From Porticoccaceae bacterium (GTDB taxonomy: Bacteria; Pseudomonadota; Gammaproteobacteria; Pseudomonadales; Porticoccaceae): DNA of 64,000 nt. Both the position numbers and the translations under genes were made by a program. The stretch spans positions 62,001-126,000 of the forward strand of contig JAHEHL010000009.1 in assembly GCA_024644595.1 (NCBI GenBank), written 5' to 3'. Below are positions 8,955 through 17,003 of this stretch, one piece after another (positions within the stretch are counted from its first letter, which is position 1; each line of letters begins with the position of its first letter). The notes under the pieces are model-generated. The model did no database searches, was not told the DNA's origin, and saw nothing but the letters and a program-made list of their open reading frames with translations.

Positions 8955-9513
8955 AAAACAAGCCCCTGCCTAACCTAAAAATGATCTGGCTACGATACTT
9001 GTCGAAAAATCGTCAATTCAAAAGAGTAACAGGCCAGATCTATAAAAGAATGCATACTTCATGCCATAAATTTACAAAGCGCTAGGCTTTTATTTCGACG
9101 TAGATATTGGCCTTAGGGATCAATCGGCTTTTTGGACTGGGTTTATGATACGACTGGAAAAATACGGTCACAATCTCAAGCCCTGAGCAACTTGCCCCGC
9201 TGAAATCTGTGATCAAAATTATTACAAGCGAGAAAGTCAGATTGAATCGCCACCGGTTCGCAGGACTGATGTTAATCAGCCTTTTTTAAACGACTCAGAC
9301 TTAAATGAACTTTCTAGTAAACAGCTGTCTCAGTTAATGTGCGTTACTTCTCCCCCAAGAACGTACACAAGATGTAGTCTCCCCGAAGAAGCCCTGTTAA
9401 CGCAGGGTTTTCTTTTGTCTGAAAGAATACTTAGCCCACTAGTCAGCCCGGTTAGTACGGGCTCTCGATTCACAATAAACGGGTAAAAATCGTGATCCCC
9501 AGTGAGAACGTAA
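8955..9513. other. 559-bp gene-free region upstream of the flagellin
   Basis: No credible ORF was found. Two inverted repeats are visible: GATCTGGC (8983-8990) with GCCAGATC (9033-9040) in the flagellin leader, and AGCCCG (9445-9450) with CGGGCT (9458-9463) near the end of fabG. A terminator-like hairpin lies at 9392-9417 (listed separately). I looked for sigma28 (TAAA-N15-GCCGATAA) and sigma54 flagellar promoters on the minus strand and found no convincing match. Confidence 0.5.
9392..9417 (+). terminator. Rho-independent terminator-like hairpin without an upstream gene
   Basis: CCCTG (9392-9396), loop TTAACG, CAGGG (9403-9407), then TTTTCTTTTG. The shape is that of a plus-strand intrinsic terminator, but no plus-strand gene is visible for more than 5 kb upstream except the tRNA. 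It may end a short untranslated transcript or be a remnant of a lost gene. Confidence 0.4.
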
Positions 9514-10863
9514 TCAGGCTCCCAACAAACTCTGACCACACACTCGCACCATATTACCGTTGATACCTGCCGCCTGCGGGCTAACGAAAAAGCCAATCAC
9601 CTCAGCCACATCAACCGGCAGACCACCCTGCCCCAGAGAGGAGAGCCTGCGCCCCATCTGACGTGTAAAGAAAGGAATGGCGGCCGTCATCTGGGTTTCA
9701 ATAAAACCGGGCGCAACGCCATTGATGGTAATCCCCCGTGCCGCACAGGGCTCTGCGAGCGCTTCAACCATGCCGATGATGGCTGCTTTGGAGAATCCAT
9801 AATTGGTCTGCCCGATATTTCCGGCAATACCACTAATCGAGGCGATACCAATAATCTTGCCGCCATCATCAAGCAGCTCAGTTTGCAACAATGCTTTGTT
9901 TATGCGCTGCACTGCATCGAAATTTATCTGCATCAGTAAATCCCATTGATGTGCCGTCATCCTCGACAACATCTTATCTCGAGTGACTCCGGCATTGTGC
10001 ACAACGGCATGCAGTGTTGGGCTGTGCGCCGAACAAAAACCTCGCAACCTCTCTGGCGCATCTGCATCGGTAATATCCAACGGCAAACTTAGACCGCCAA
10101 TCGCTTTCATTGCCGCAGCCAGATCATCCTGTGACTGTGGCACATCAACGCCAATCACCACAGCGCCATCTCTGGCCATGGTCTGACTGATCGCCAAACC
10201 AATACCCCTTGCGGCACCTGTAACCAAAACGGTCTTACCTGCCAGTGGCTTAGCCCAGTCCACATCTTTAGAGTCGGCCAGTGCAGCCACCGGTGTGGCC
10301 ACTGTTAGCACCTGTGCATTCATAAAAGCTGATCCGGCCGACAGCAAGAACCGAATTGGCCCCTCAAGCGCCCGATCACCGCCATTATCAACAAAGACCA
10401 AGTTGGCGGTCGCACCTTTGCGGCCGATCTCCTTGGCCAGTGATTTCACAAAACCAACCAGACCACGCTGAATGGCTGCGTGCTCAGTATCCCTTAAAGC
10501 ACTGGGCTTATGACCGATAACAATGACACGCCCAGAGGGAGCTAGAGACTTGAGATGCTGACTAAAGAAACTGTGAAGCTGCGTACTTTGCTGCGCATTA
10601 GCGATGCCAGAGGCATCAAAAACCAGATGTCCTCTACCCTCCAGAGACTCGCTATATCGCTTGATCCCTGCGGACTCAACAAAGGCACCGATAGATTTTG
10701 CAAAAACAGCACCCAGGCTTTCGCCCAATAACAGCTGGCCGCTTAGTTTATGAGGTTGCGTTGCATCCTCACGAAGCAGCGGAACTGGATCAGGCAGTCC
10801 GACCGCATTGAATATTTTTTTGCCCAGGGCTGAGTTGGCAATTTCTAGATACTTATCAGACAT
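9514..10863 (-). CDS. fabG: Long-form 3-oxoacyl-[ACP] reductase (FabG4-type)
   Basis: At 449 aa this is about twice the length of ordinary FabG and fits the high-molecular-weight FabG4 class: an N-terminal flavodoxin-like domain of about 200 residues without catalytic motifs, followed by a complete short-chain dehydrogenase domain. In the second domain the NADP(H) loop TGAARGIG, the NAG strand (HNAGVTRDKM) and the Ser/Tyr/Lys catalytic set (GIASISGIAGNIGQTNYGFSKAA) are all present. The reaction is NAD(P)H reduction of 3-oxoacyl thioesters in fatty-acid or related acyl-CoA metabolism. I chose MSDKYLE as the start because GGAG lies 8-9 nt upstream; the ORF track is 33 bp longer. FabG4 genes often neighbour thiolase and MaoC genes, but here it stands alone. 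Confidence 0.9.
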   Translation of the reverse strand: MSDKYLEIANSALGKKIFNAVGLPDPVPLLREDATQPHKLSGQLLLGESLGAVFAKSIGAFVESAGIKRYSESLEGRGHLVFDASGIANAQQSTQLHSFFSQHLKSLAPSGRVIVIGHKPSALRDTEHAAIQRGLVGFVKSLAKEIGRKGATANLVFVDNGGDRALEGPIRFLLSAGSAFMNAQVLTVATPVAALADSKDVDWAKPLAGKTVLVTGAARGIGLAISQTMARDGAVVIGVDVPQSQDDLAAAMKAIGGLSLPLDITDADAPERLRGFCSAHSPTLHAVVHNAGVTRDKMLSRMTAHQWDLLMQINFDAVQRINKALLQTELLDDGGKIIGIASISGIAGNIGQTNYGFSKAAIIGMVEALAEPCAARGITINGVAPGFIETQMTAAIPFFTRQMGRRLSSLGQGGLPVDVAEVIGFFVSPQAAGINGNMVRVCGQSLLGA

Positions 10864-11011
10864 TTTTGCGACTCCAAAATCACGACTTAACGACACAGGG
10901 TGATAGTCTACACCGAGCGCGTCAGCGAAGGGTAAGGCATCAAAGGCAAATAATTCATGGGAGGGAATGTCTTAACAGCATGTCCTGCCTGAACTTTGGC
11001 AGCGGGATACC

Positions 11012-11060
11012 CAAACAACAATGTCATGTTGTTTGATACACCTCAGTTTGATACACCTCA
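11012..11060. repeat. Inverted repeat joined to a 15-bp tandem duplication upstream of fabG
   Basis: CAAACAACA (11012-11020), 6-nt loop, TGTTGTTTG (11027-11035) form a perfect 9-bp palindrome. Directly overlapping it, GTTTGATACACCTCA occurs twice head to tail (11031-11045 and 11046-11060). The element lies about 150 bp upstream of fabG and just after the DUF2452 stop. It could be an operator, a weak terminator, or a simple duplication. Confidence 0.55.
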
Positions 11061-11074
11061 GATAGGGCGCGGCC

Positions 11075-11437
11075 TTACCAAGCCAGCACTTCTTTCCAAA
11101 CACTGTCAGCAGTGTATTCCAGAGACACTACAAACTCATAAGCCGACCAATCCTCGATCATGCTGAGCATAAAGCTATCGTCAGGTTTGCGGTAAAGGTG
11201 ATAGGTCTGCCCCACCCTGGGAACGAAATTATACGACGCGTTGTAGGCAATCTGATTAATATCAGCTAGCTTTTTGAGCGCCTCATACTCTTTGTTCAAT
11301 GATTCGAGGGCGCCCTCAAAATAATTTCGCGTCAACGAGCCCCGCTCAGACAGGAACAGGGCAGTGTCAGGCAACACAATCGAGGGTGAACTTGAGGTGG
11401 TGCCGTAAGGCAGTAGTGCTTTATTTGTTTCAGGCAT
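11075..11437 (-). CDS. DUF2452 family protein
   Basis: A 120-aa soluble protein without signal peptide or membrane helix. The central part (LSERGSLTRNYFEGALESLNKEYEALKKLADINQIAYNASYNFVPRVGQTYHLYRKPDDSFMLSMIEDW) matches the DUF2452 family as I know it: a helical section followed by a small beta part with the YHLY motif. Function is unknown. It is transcribed in the same direction as soxBDAG with about a 100-bp gap after soxG, so co-transcription is possible but not shown. A functional link to sarcosine oxidation would be speculative. Confidence 0.7.
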   Translation of the reverse strand: MPETNKALLPYGTTSSSPSIVLPDTALFLSERGSLTRNYFEGALESLNKEYEALKKLADINQIAYNASYNFVPRVGQTYHLYRKPDDSFMLSMIEDWSAYEFVVSLEYTADSVWKEVLAW

Positions 11438-11536
11438 TGGTCACGTAACTCGAGTATGAATAAAGTGTCGATATAAGCTCGTGTTACGCGACCGCCTGCA
11501 ATTTTGGATCAGAGTCTGTTTATCAGCACGCCGAAA

Positions 11537-12178
11537 TTAGCGCTCTATTCGGCAACCAAACTCGGCACCGGCATCGAGTAACCACTGCGCAATATAGTCC
11601 GCAAAGCTGCGTCGAATAATTAGATCATAGGATCCATCACAGCGATTGCTAATCACCGCTGACGCCTTGGCAAAGGTAGACTGAGTCACACCACGCTGCC
11701 CCGGCTTAGCCATCGGCAATGCCTCAAAATCACACACAGTGGATTTTTTCAGCACAGTCTCAACACCGTGGCCACGTAAATTGATCAGCGTTTGACCACC
11801 ACTGATATCAACAATCGAGACATGCCCTGATAGTTTGGCTCGCAGTGCGGCTTCTAACTCTGCTGCATCGCCACCGAGAGCGATAACACACCACTCACTG
11901 GGTCCAAGCCAATAGATGCTGATGCTGTCGTTGTGATTACAGAGACCGGGATCGGTGGGCAGCGCTACACCGAGAACGTCGGCAACCGCTTTACAAAATC
12001 CAGCGTCACCTGCGTCGCCACGCACATTGAGATGTGCGCTTAATGGCGCTTCCTTGATCACCAGACCGCATTCCACATCAGTATTAAACAGCTTGCTGCT
12101 GTCGCTCTCTATACCGGGTCGACCAAAGACGCCGTGAAAATAATGCAGTGGGGTTTGTACCTTGCTATCAACCGACAT
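11537..12178 (-). CDS. soxG: Sarcosine oxidase gamma subunit
   Basis: Smallest folate-related subunit of the heterotetrameric sarcosine oxidase, which converts sarcosine to glycine with methylene-THF and H2O2 as products. SoxG resembles a GcvT-type fold but binds no cofactor known to me. The 213-aa sequence shows the family's GPSEWCVIA and DISGGQTLINLRG segments and a C-terminal FADYIAQWLLDAGAEFG. I start at MSVDSKVQTPL because it overlaps the end of soxA by 11 nt, as expected in this operon; the ORF track start is 54 bp longer and lies well inside soxA. It is the last gene of soxBDAG. Confidence 0.93.
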   Translation of the reverse strand: MSVDSKVQTPLHYFHGVFGRPGIESDSSKLFNTDVECGLVIKEAPLSAHLNVRGDAGDAGFCKAVADVLGVALPTDPGLCNHNDSISIYWLGPSEWCVIALGGDAAELEAALRAKLSGHVSIVDISGGQTLINLRGHGVETVLKKSTVCDFEALPMAKPGQRGVTQSTFAKASAVISNRCDGSYDLIIRRSFADYIAQWLLDAGAEFGCRIER

Positions 12179-15100
12179 GGTGACGCTCTCCCTTGGGATC
12201 ATAAAAAACAGAACTGACAATTTCGGCTGCAATCATGCGGCCATCTGCTAATGGGCAGTAAACCTTCTGACCCATTCGCTCCAGACCCCCTTTCACAACA
12301 GCCAATGCTATCGAATGTCCGAGACAGGCACTGTAGTAACTTGACGTTACATGACCCTGCATCGACATGGGAATCTGCTGTTTGGGGTCAAACACAATCT
12401 GTGCGCCCTCTGGCAAGACGTCGGCCGGCTCCAGAGTTTTCAGACCTACCAGCTGCTTACGGTTTTCTCTCACCGTGTCGCTGCGATCCAAGGAGCGCTT
12501 GCCGATATAGCTAAAGGCTTTATTTTTACCTAACACCCAGTCCATATTCATATCGCCTGGGGTCATCGATCCATCAGTGTCTTGGCCGACAATAATAAAG
12601 CCCTTTTCTGCACGCAAAACGTGCATGGTCTCGGTGCCATAAGGCGTAATGCCAAATTCTTCTCCGGCGGCGATCAACTGCTCCCACACCTGTCGTCCAT
12701 AGTGAGCAGGCACATTGACCTCATAGCTGAGTTCACCGGTAAAACTAATTCGGAAAACTCGCGCCTTAATTCCTGCCACAGTGCCATCGCGCCAATCCAT
12801 AAACGGGAAGGCTTCATTGCTGAGATCAATATCGTTACAGACCTTAGCGATCACTTTGCGGGCATTGGGACCGGTTACTGTCGCAGTGGTCCAGTGATCG
12901 GTAACCGAGGTAAAGTAAACTTGCAGCGCGGGCCATTCAGTCTGCTGCCAAAGCTCTAACCAGGACAGAACACCGGCCGCACCACCGGTGGTGGTAAACA
13001 TCAAATAGTGGTTTTCTCCAAGACAGGCACAGACACCGTCGTCAAAGATCATGCCATCTTCTTTCAGCATCACGCCATAACGGCATTTACCCGGCGCCAG
13101 CTTGAGGTAGGAGTTGGTATACATGCGGGTGATAAACTCCGCCGCATCCGGTCCCTGAATATCAATTTTGCCCAAGGTGCTGGCATCGAGGATACCGACG
13201 CTATTGCGCACAGCAAGGCACTCACGGTTGACAGCATCGTGCATAGACTCGCCTGCCTGCGGGAAGTACCAGGGGCGTTTCCACTGACCGACATCCTCAA
13301 ACTTGGCGCCCTGATCACTGTGCCAGCGATGCACGGCCGTGTAGCGTTCTGGGTCAAACAACTGATTGACATCTCGACCGGCCAGCGCACCAAAAGTAGT
13401 CGGCGTATAAGATGGCCGGAAAATAGTGGTGCCGGTCTCAGCGATACTCTGACCCAGGGCGTTGGCCAGAATGGCCATTCCGTTAATATTACCCAGCTTG
13501 CCCTGATCGGTACCAAAACCGAGTGCGGTGTAACGCTTAACATGCTCCACCGATTCAAAGCCTTCACGGACCGCTAACTCCACACCACCCGCCGTCACAT
13601 CCAGCTGAAAATCAACGAACTGACTCGGCGCACGACTCGCGCTCTTGGTATGCGGTACTAAAAATAATGCCTGCTGAGGTTGTTGTGCATACTCTTCACA
13701 GGTTGGCAGAGGAAAATGCATGTTGCCATCTCCACAACCGGCCAGCTTGGCCGCTTCGGCACCGGCACTGGCTCCTTCTGCAAGGCAGCCCGCCAGGCTG
13801 TAGGTTCCACGACAAGCACCGGCAGAACGCTCTTGCTGCTTTGAAGCGCCGGGTCTAAAGCCAACAATCTGCTCATCCCAAATCGGTTTGGCACCGGTGT
13901 GGGAACTCAGGTGAATCGCCGGGCTCCAGCCTCCTGATGTTGCGATCAGATCACAATCAAGACGCCGAGCCGAGCCGGTCACGGCACTGCCGTCGTCATT
14001 CAATGGTGCAATCAACGCGCGTTTGACGCGCTTGCCACCCTGAGCTTCGATCACGCCGTGACCTGCAATAACATTAATACCCAATGCTTTGGCTGCAGCA
14101 ACCAGGTCTCCATCGAGCACACTGCGAGTATCGACCACCGCAACAACCTCGCGGCCGGCCTGATGCCAATCTATGGCAGTCTGATAAGCGCTGTCATTAG
14201 TGGTGCAAATCACCAACTTAGTGCCGGGCACGACACCATAGCGATTGATATAGGTCGTGACAGAAGTCGCCGCCATCACACCGGGAATATCATTCTGTGC
14301 AAACACCAGCGGACGCTCAAATGCACCAGCGGCGAGCACCACCTGCCTGGCACGAACTCGATGCAAACGCTGACGGGTACCCTGAGCCGCAGTCAGGCCG
14401 AGGTGATCAGAGCGCCGCTCGAGGATCGCCATAAAATTGTGGTCGTAGTAACCGAATGCAGTACTGCGAGGCAACAACTGAACATTGTCAAAAGCCTCCA
14501 GCTCCGCGACCATAGCGGTCACCCAGTCAGTCGCCGCCAATCCATCGATGGTTTGCTTTGACGCCAACAGACTGCCACCAAATTGTGCTTGCTCATCAGC
14601 AATAATCACCCGAGCACCTGTGCGCGCAGCTTCACGAGCCGCCACTAACCCCGCCGGACCGGCACCCACCACTAACACATCACAGTGCTGATTAAGTTTG
14701 TCGTAGGAGTCCGGATCGTTTTCTACAGGTGTCGCGCCCAGTCCCGCCGCTTGACGAATAAAGTGCTCATAAGTCATCCACAGCTTTTTCGGGTACATAA
14801 AGGTTTTGTAGTAAAACCCGGGCGGCATCAAGCGGCCAAAGGCGCCGATCAAGCCCATTAAATCGAAATCGACATTTGGCCAACCATTGACGCTGGATGC
14901 CTCGAGACCAGGATAGAGCTCAACCTGGGTCGCCTTGAGATTGGGCACAGTCGCCGCGCCTGAACCCAGCTGAATAATGCCGTTCGGCTCTTCAGCCCCA
15001 TGACCGACAATGCCACGTGGACGAGCGTATTTGAAGCTTCTGCCCACCACATCGACACCATTCGCTAGCAGCGCTGAGGCCAATGTGTCACCGACAACGC

Positions 15101-15200
15101 CCTGATAGGACTTGCCATTAAACGTAAACTGGATCGGTGCTGACGCATCAGTGCAACTCCCGGATCCTGTGCGATTTTTCTGCGTAACGGCAGTGCTCAT
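12168..15200 (-). CDS. soxA: Sarcosine oxidase alpha subunit
   Basis: The 1010-aa large subunit of heterotetrameric sarcosine oxidase. At the N-terminus is a ferredoxin-like fold without cluster cysteines (FTFNGKSYQGVVGDTLASALLANG). Next is a dinucleotide-binding domain (CDVLVVGAGPAGLVAAREAARTGARVIIADE, near residue 175) that binds NAD in the known enzymes. From about residue 610 onward a GcvT-like folate-binding domain accepts the one-carbon unit (SVGILDASTLGKIDIQGPDAAEF; LRAEKGFIIVGQDTDG). Its ATG overlaps the soxD stop by four bases (ATGA). Length and domain order are normal and no frameshift is seen. It acts in the cytoplasm. Confidence 0.97.
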   Translation of the reverse strand: MSTAVTQKNRTGSGSCTDASAPIQFTFNGKSYQGVVGDTLASALLANGVDVVGRSFKYARPRGIVGHGAEEPNGIIQLGSGAATVPNLKATQVELYPGLEASSVNGWPNVDFDLMGLIGAFGRLMPPGFYYKTFMYPKKLWMTYEHFIRQAAGLGATPVENDPDSYDKLNQHCDVLVVGAGPAGLVAAREAARTGARVIIADEQAQFGGSLLASKQTIDGLAATDWVTAMVAELEAFDNVQLLPRSTAFGYYDHNFMAILERRSDHLGLTAAQGTRQRLHRVRARQVVLAAGAFERPLVFAQNDIPGVMAATSVTTYINRYGVVPGTKLVICTTNDSAYQTAIDWHQAGREVVAVVDTRSVLDGDLVAAAKALGINVIAGHGVIEAQGGKRVKRALIAPLNDDGSAVTGSARRLDCDLIATSGGWSPAIHLSSHTGAKPIWDEQIVGFRPGASKQQERSAGACRGTYSLAGCLAEGASAGAEAAKLAGCGDGNMHFPLPTCEEYAQQPQQALFLVPHTKSASRAPSQFVDFQLDVTAGGVELAVREGFESVEHVKRYTALGFGTDQGKLGNINGMAILANALGQSIAETGTTIFRPSYTPTTFGALAGRDVNQLFDPERYTAVHRWHSDQGAKFEDVGQWKRPWYFPQAGESMHDAVNRECLAVRNSVGILDASTLGKIDIQGPDAAEFITRMYTNSYLKLAPGKCRYGVMLKEDGMIFDDGVCACLGENHYLMFTTTGGAAGVLSWLELWQQTEWPALQVYFTSVTDHWTTATVTGPNARKVIAKVCNDIDLSNEAFPFMDWRDGTVAGIKARVFRISFTGELSYEVNVPAHYGRQVWEQLIAAGEEFGITPYGTETMHVLRAEKGFIIVGQDTDGSMTPGDMNMDWVLGKNKAFSYIGKRSLDRSDTVRENRKQLVGLKTLEPADVLPEGAQIVFDPKQQIPMSMQGHVTSSYYSACLGHSIALAVVKGGLERMGQKVYCPLADGRMIAAEIVSSVFYDPKGERHHVG

Positions 15201-15487
15201 GATGTTGCCCCCGTAATCGTAGGCTGAGTGCCAATCAAATAGCTCTCCAGAATCTCATAGCTGAGCGTGTCGCGGGTCACATTAAAATAGCGACGACAGC
15301 CGACCGCGTGAAACCACATTTCGTGATGAATGCCTTTGCTATTGGTTCGAAAAAACAGGTAATCACCCCACTCTTCGTCGGTCAGCAACTCCGGTTGCAA
15401 GGGTCGAGTAATATGCGCTTCACCGCTATAGCTAAACTCTTCTTCTTCTCGCATCTCGCGACAATGGGGGCAATGAATTAATAACAT
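15197..15487 (-). CDS. soxD: Sarcosine oxidase delta subunit
   Basis: The 96-aa zinc-binding delta subunit. The N-terminal MLLIHCPHC (C6-x-x-C9) and the later AVGCRR provide the zinc ligands of this family, and the EEFSYSGEAHITRP segment is characteristic. It lies between soxB (52 bp downstream of it) and soxA (ATGA overlap), giving the canonical order B-D-A-G. It is a structural subunit and no independent activity is known. Confidence 0.95.
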   Translation of the reverse strand: MLLIHCPHCREMREEEEFSYSGEAHITRPLQPELLTDEEWGDYLFFRTNSKGIHHEMWFHAVGCRRYFNVTRDTLSYEILESYLIGTQPTITGATS

Positions 15488-15539
15488 CTCAGTTCTCGTC
15501 GGTTTTATCTAACACATTTAACAGGGTTGTCATGCGCGT

Positions 15540-16790
15540 TTAGTGCGCAACGCCAGCGGCACCATGCTCGTCAATCAGGGCACCAGAATTAAAGCGATCG
15601 ACCGTAAAGGGGGCTGCCAACGTATGAGGACGATCGTTGGCGACAGTATCGGCAAACACATAACCGGAACCGGGTGTCGCTTTAAAGCCACCAGTACCCC
15701 AGCCGCAGTTAAAATACAGCCCCTCAACCGATGTTTTGCTGATAATTGGACAGGCATCGGGGCAGGTGTCGACAATGCCGCCCCACTGCCGATTCATACG
15801 CACACGGCTGAAGGCAGGAAATAATTCGCAGATCGCCTGAACAGTATGTTCGATAACATGGAACGAACCGCGCTGACCATAGCCGTTGTAACTATCGACA
15901 CCGGCACCAATCACCAAGTCACCTTTGTCAGACTGACTGATATAGCCATGCACTGCGTTAGACATGACTACGGTATCGAGACACGGTTTGACTGGTTCAG
16001 AAACCAGTGCCTGCAAAGGTCGCGATTCGACCGGCAACCGCAGCCCCGCCATCGCGGCAACCACACTGGAGTTACCCGCTGTGACACAGGCCACCTTGCG
16101 CGCCCCAATAAAGCCCTTAGTTGTTTCAACCCCTACCACAGCACCGTTTTGACGACGTATGCCAGTCACTTCAGTCTGTTGAATAAGATCTACGCCCAGT
16201 GCATCGGCGCCACGCGCATAACCCCAAGCGACTGCATCATGACGCGCTGTACCACCGCGCGGCTGCCATGACGCACCCAGAATCGGATAGCGGCTATTCG
16301 GCGAAATATTGATCAAGGGCGCAATCTCTTTAATCCGATGTGGGCTGACCACTTCGCCATCGATACCGTTTAAACGGTTGGCATTAACGCGACGTTCAAT
16401 ATCCCGCATATCCTGCAGGTTGTGCCCAAGGTTAAGCACACCGCGCTGACTGAACATCACGTTATAGTTAAGCTCTTGGCTCAACCCTTCCCATAATTTC
16501 ATCGACAGTTCATAGAGCTGCGCCGCTTCGTCCCAGAGATAGTTGGAACGGATAATCGTAGTATTTCGCGCGGTATTGCCGCCGCCCAGGTAGCCCTTTT
16601 CAATCACCGCAATATTGGTCAGGCCATGAACTTTGGCAAGGTAATAAGCCGTCGCCAGACCATGGCCACCACCGCCCACGACAATCACGTCATACTCCGC
16701 CTTAGGCGTCGGATTGCGCCACACCTTCTGCCAGTTTTCATGGTAGCTCAGCGCATTTTTCAGCAAGCTAAAAGCGGAATATTTTTTCAT
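15540..16790 (-). CDS. soxB: Sarcosine oxidase beta subunit
   Basis: The catalytic flavoprotein subunit (416 aa) of heterotetrameric sarcosine oxidase. The Rossmann motif [22 protein letters not shown] is near residue 40 and the conserved [17 protein letters not shown] follows. In this family FAD oxidises the amine and covalent FMN passes electrons to O2. I use [14 protein letters not shown] as start because it matches the conserved family opening; the ORF-track start 9 bp upstream is a GTG. This is the first gene of soxBDAG. A pair of CAGGCATTG direct repeats begins 32 bp ahead of the ATG, and a GlxA-type regulator gene points the other way. Confidence 0.96.
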   Translation of the reverse strand: MKKYSAFSLLKNALSYHENWQKVWRNPTPKAEYDVIVVGGGGHGLATAYYLAKVHGLTNIAVIEKGYLGGGNTARNTTIIRSNYLWDEAAQLYELSMKLWEGLSQELNYNVMFSQRGVLNLGHNLQDMRDIERRVNANRLNGIDGEVVSPHRIKEIAPLINISPNSRYPILGASWQPRGGTARHDAVAWGYARGADALGVDLIQQTEVTGIRRQNGAVVGVETTKGFIGARKVACVTAGNSSVVAAMAGLRLPVESRPLQALVSEPVKPCLDTVVMSNAVHGYISQSDKGDLVIGAGVDSYNGYGQRGSFHVIEHTVQAICELFPAFSRVRMNRQWGGIVDTCPDACPIISKTSVEGLYFNCGWGTGGFKATPGSGYVFADTVANDRPHTLAAPFTVDRFNSGALIDEHGAAGVAH

Positions 16791-16821
16791 GCTCGGCACT
16801 CTCGGGAATCGCGTTCAGTAG

Positions 16822-16850
16822 CAGGCATTGGAGCAATTAGCCAGGCATTG
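16822..16850. promoter_or_regulatory. Direct repeat CAGGCATTG x2, 20-bp period, in the soxB leader
   Basis: CAGGCATTG occurs at 16822-16830 and again at 16842-16850, in the same orientation and exactly 20 bp apart, on the soxB side of the divergent sox/regulator region. Two direct half-sites about two helical turns apart is the usual layout for AraC-family operators, and the adjacent gene at 17004 is such a regulator. Binding is inferred. Confidence 0.5.
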
Positions 16851-16864
16851 TAGATAGAATAAAA

Positions 16865-16921
16865 CCGACAACCTGTCAGATAAAAAGCGACAAATAGGCT
16901 AAAAAAAGGGCAAAATGTCGG
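16865..16921. promoter_or_regulatory. CCGACA / GCGACA / TGTCGG motif cluster in the sox-regulator divergent region
   Basis: CCGACA (16865-16870), GCGACA (16887-16892) and the inverted TGTCGG (16916-16921) lie within 57 bp of the A/T-rich region between soxB and the divergent AraC-type gene. They may be regulator half-sites. The motif is short and the call is weak. Confidence 0.25.
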
Positions 16922-17003
16922 CTTTATTCAAAGTAAGCTTTAAATTTTTTGAATATAAGCGCCTAAACCGCTTAAAAGTTGATCGTTCCTAAAGGGGCAC
17001 ACA

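Noticed and set aside
8955-9060. Sigma28 or sigma54 promoter of the flagellin
   Set aside because: Best minus-strand candidate (TTCGACAA) matches the -10 only partly and has no TAAA at the right spacing; no GG-N10-GC element fits.
4212-9513. Possible integration of the A/T-rich block at the tRNA-Ile2 3' end
   Set aside because: I found no second copy of the tRNA 3' end (TCCTACTGGGCCCACCA) in the following 5 kb and no integrase gene, so an att-site insertion cannot be claimed.
12251-15061. Many antisense ORFs across soxA and other long genes
   Set aside because: They lie opposite strongly conserved coding sequence, lack ribosome-binding sites and recognisable domains, and are shadows.
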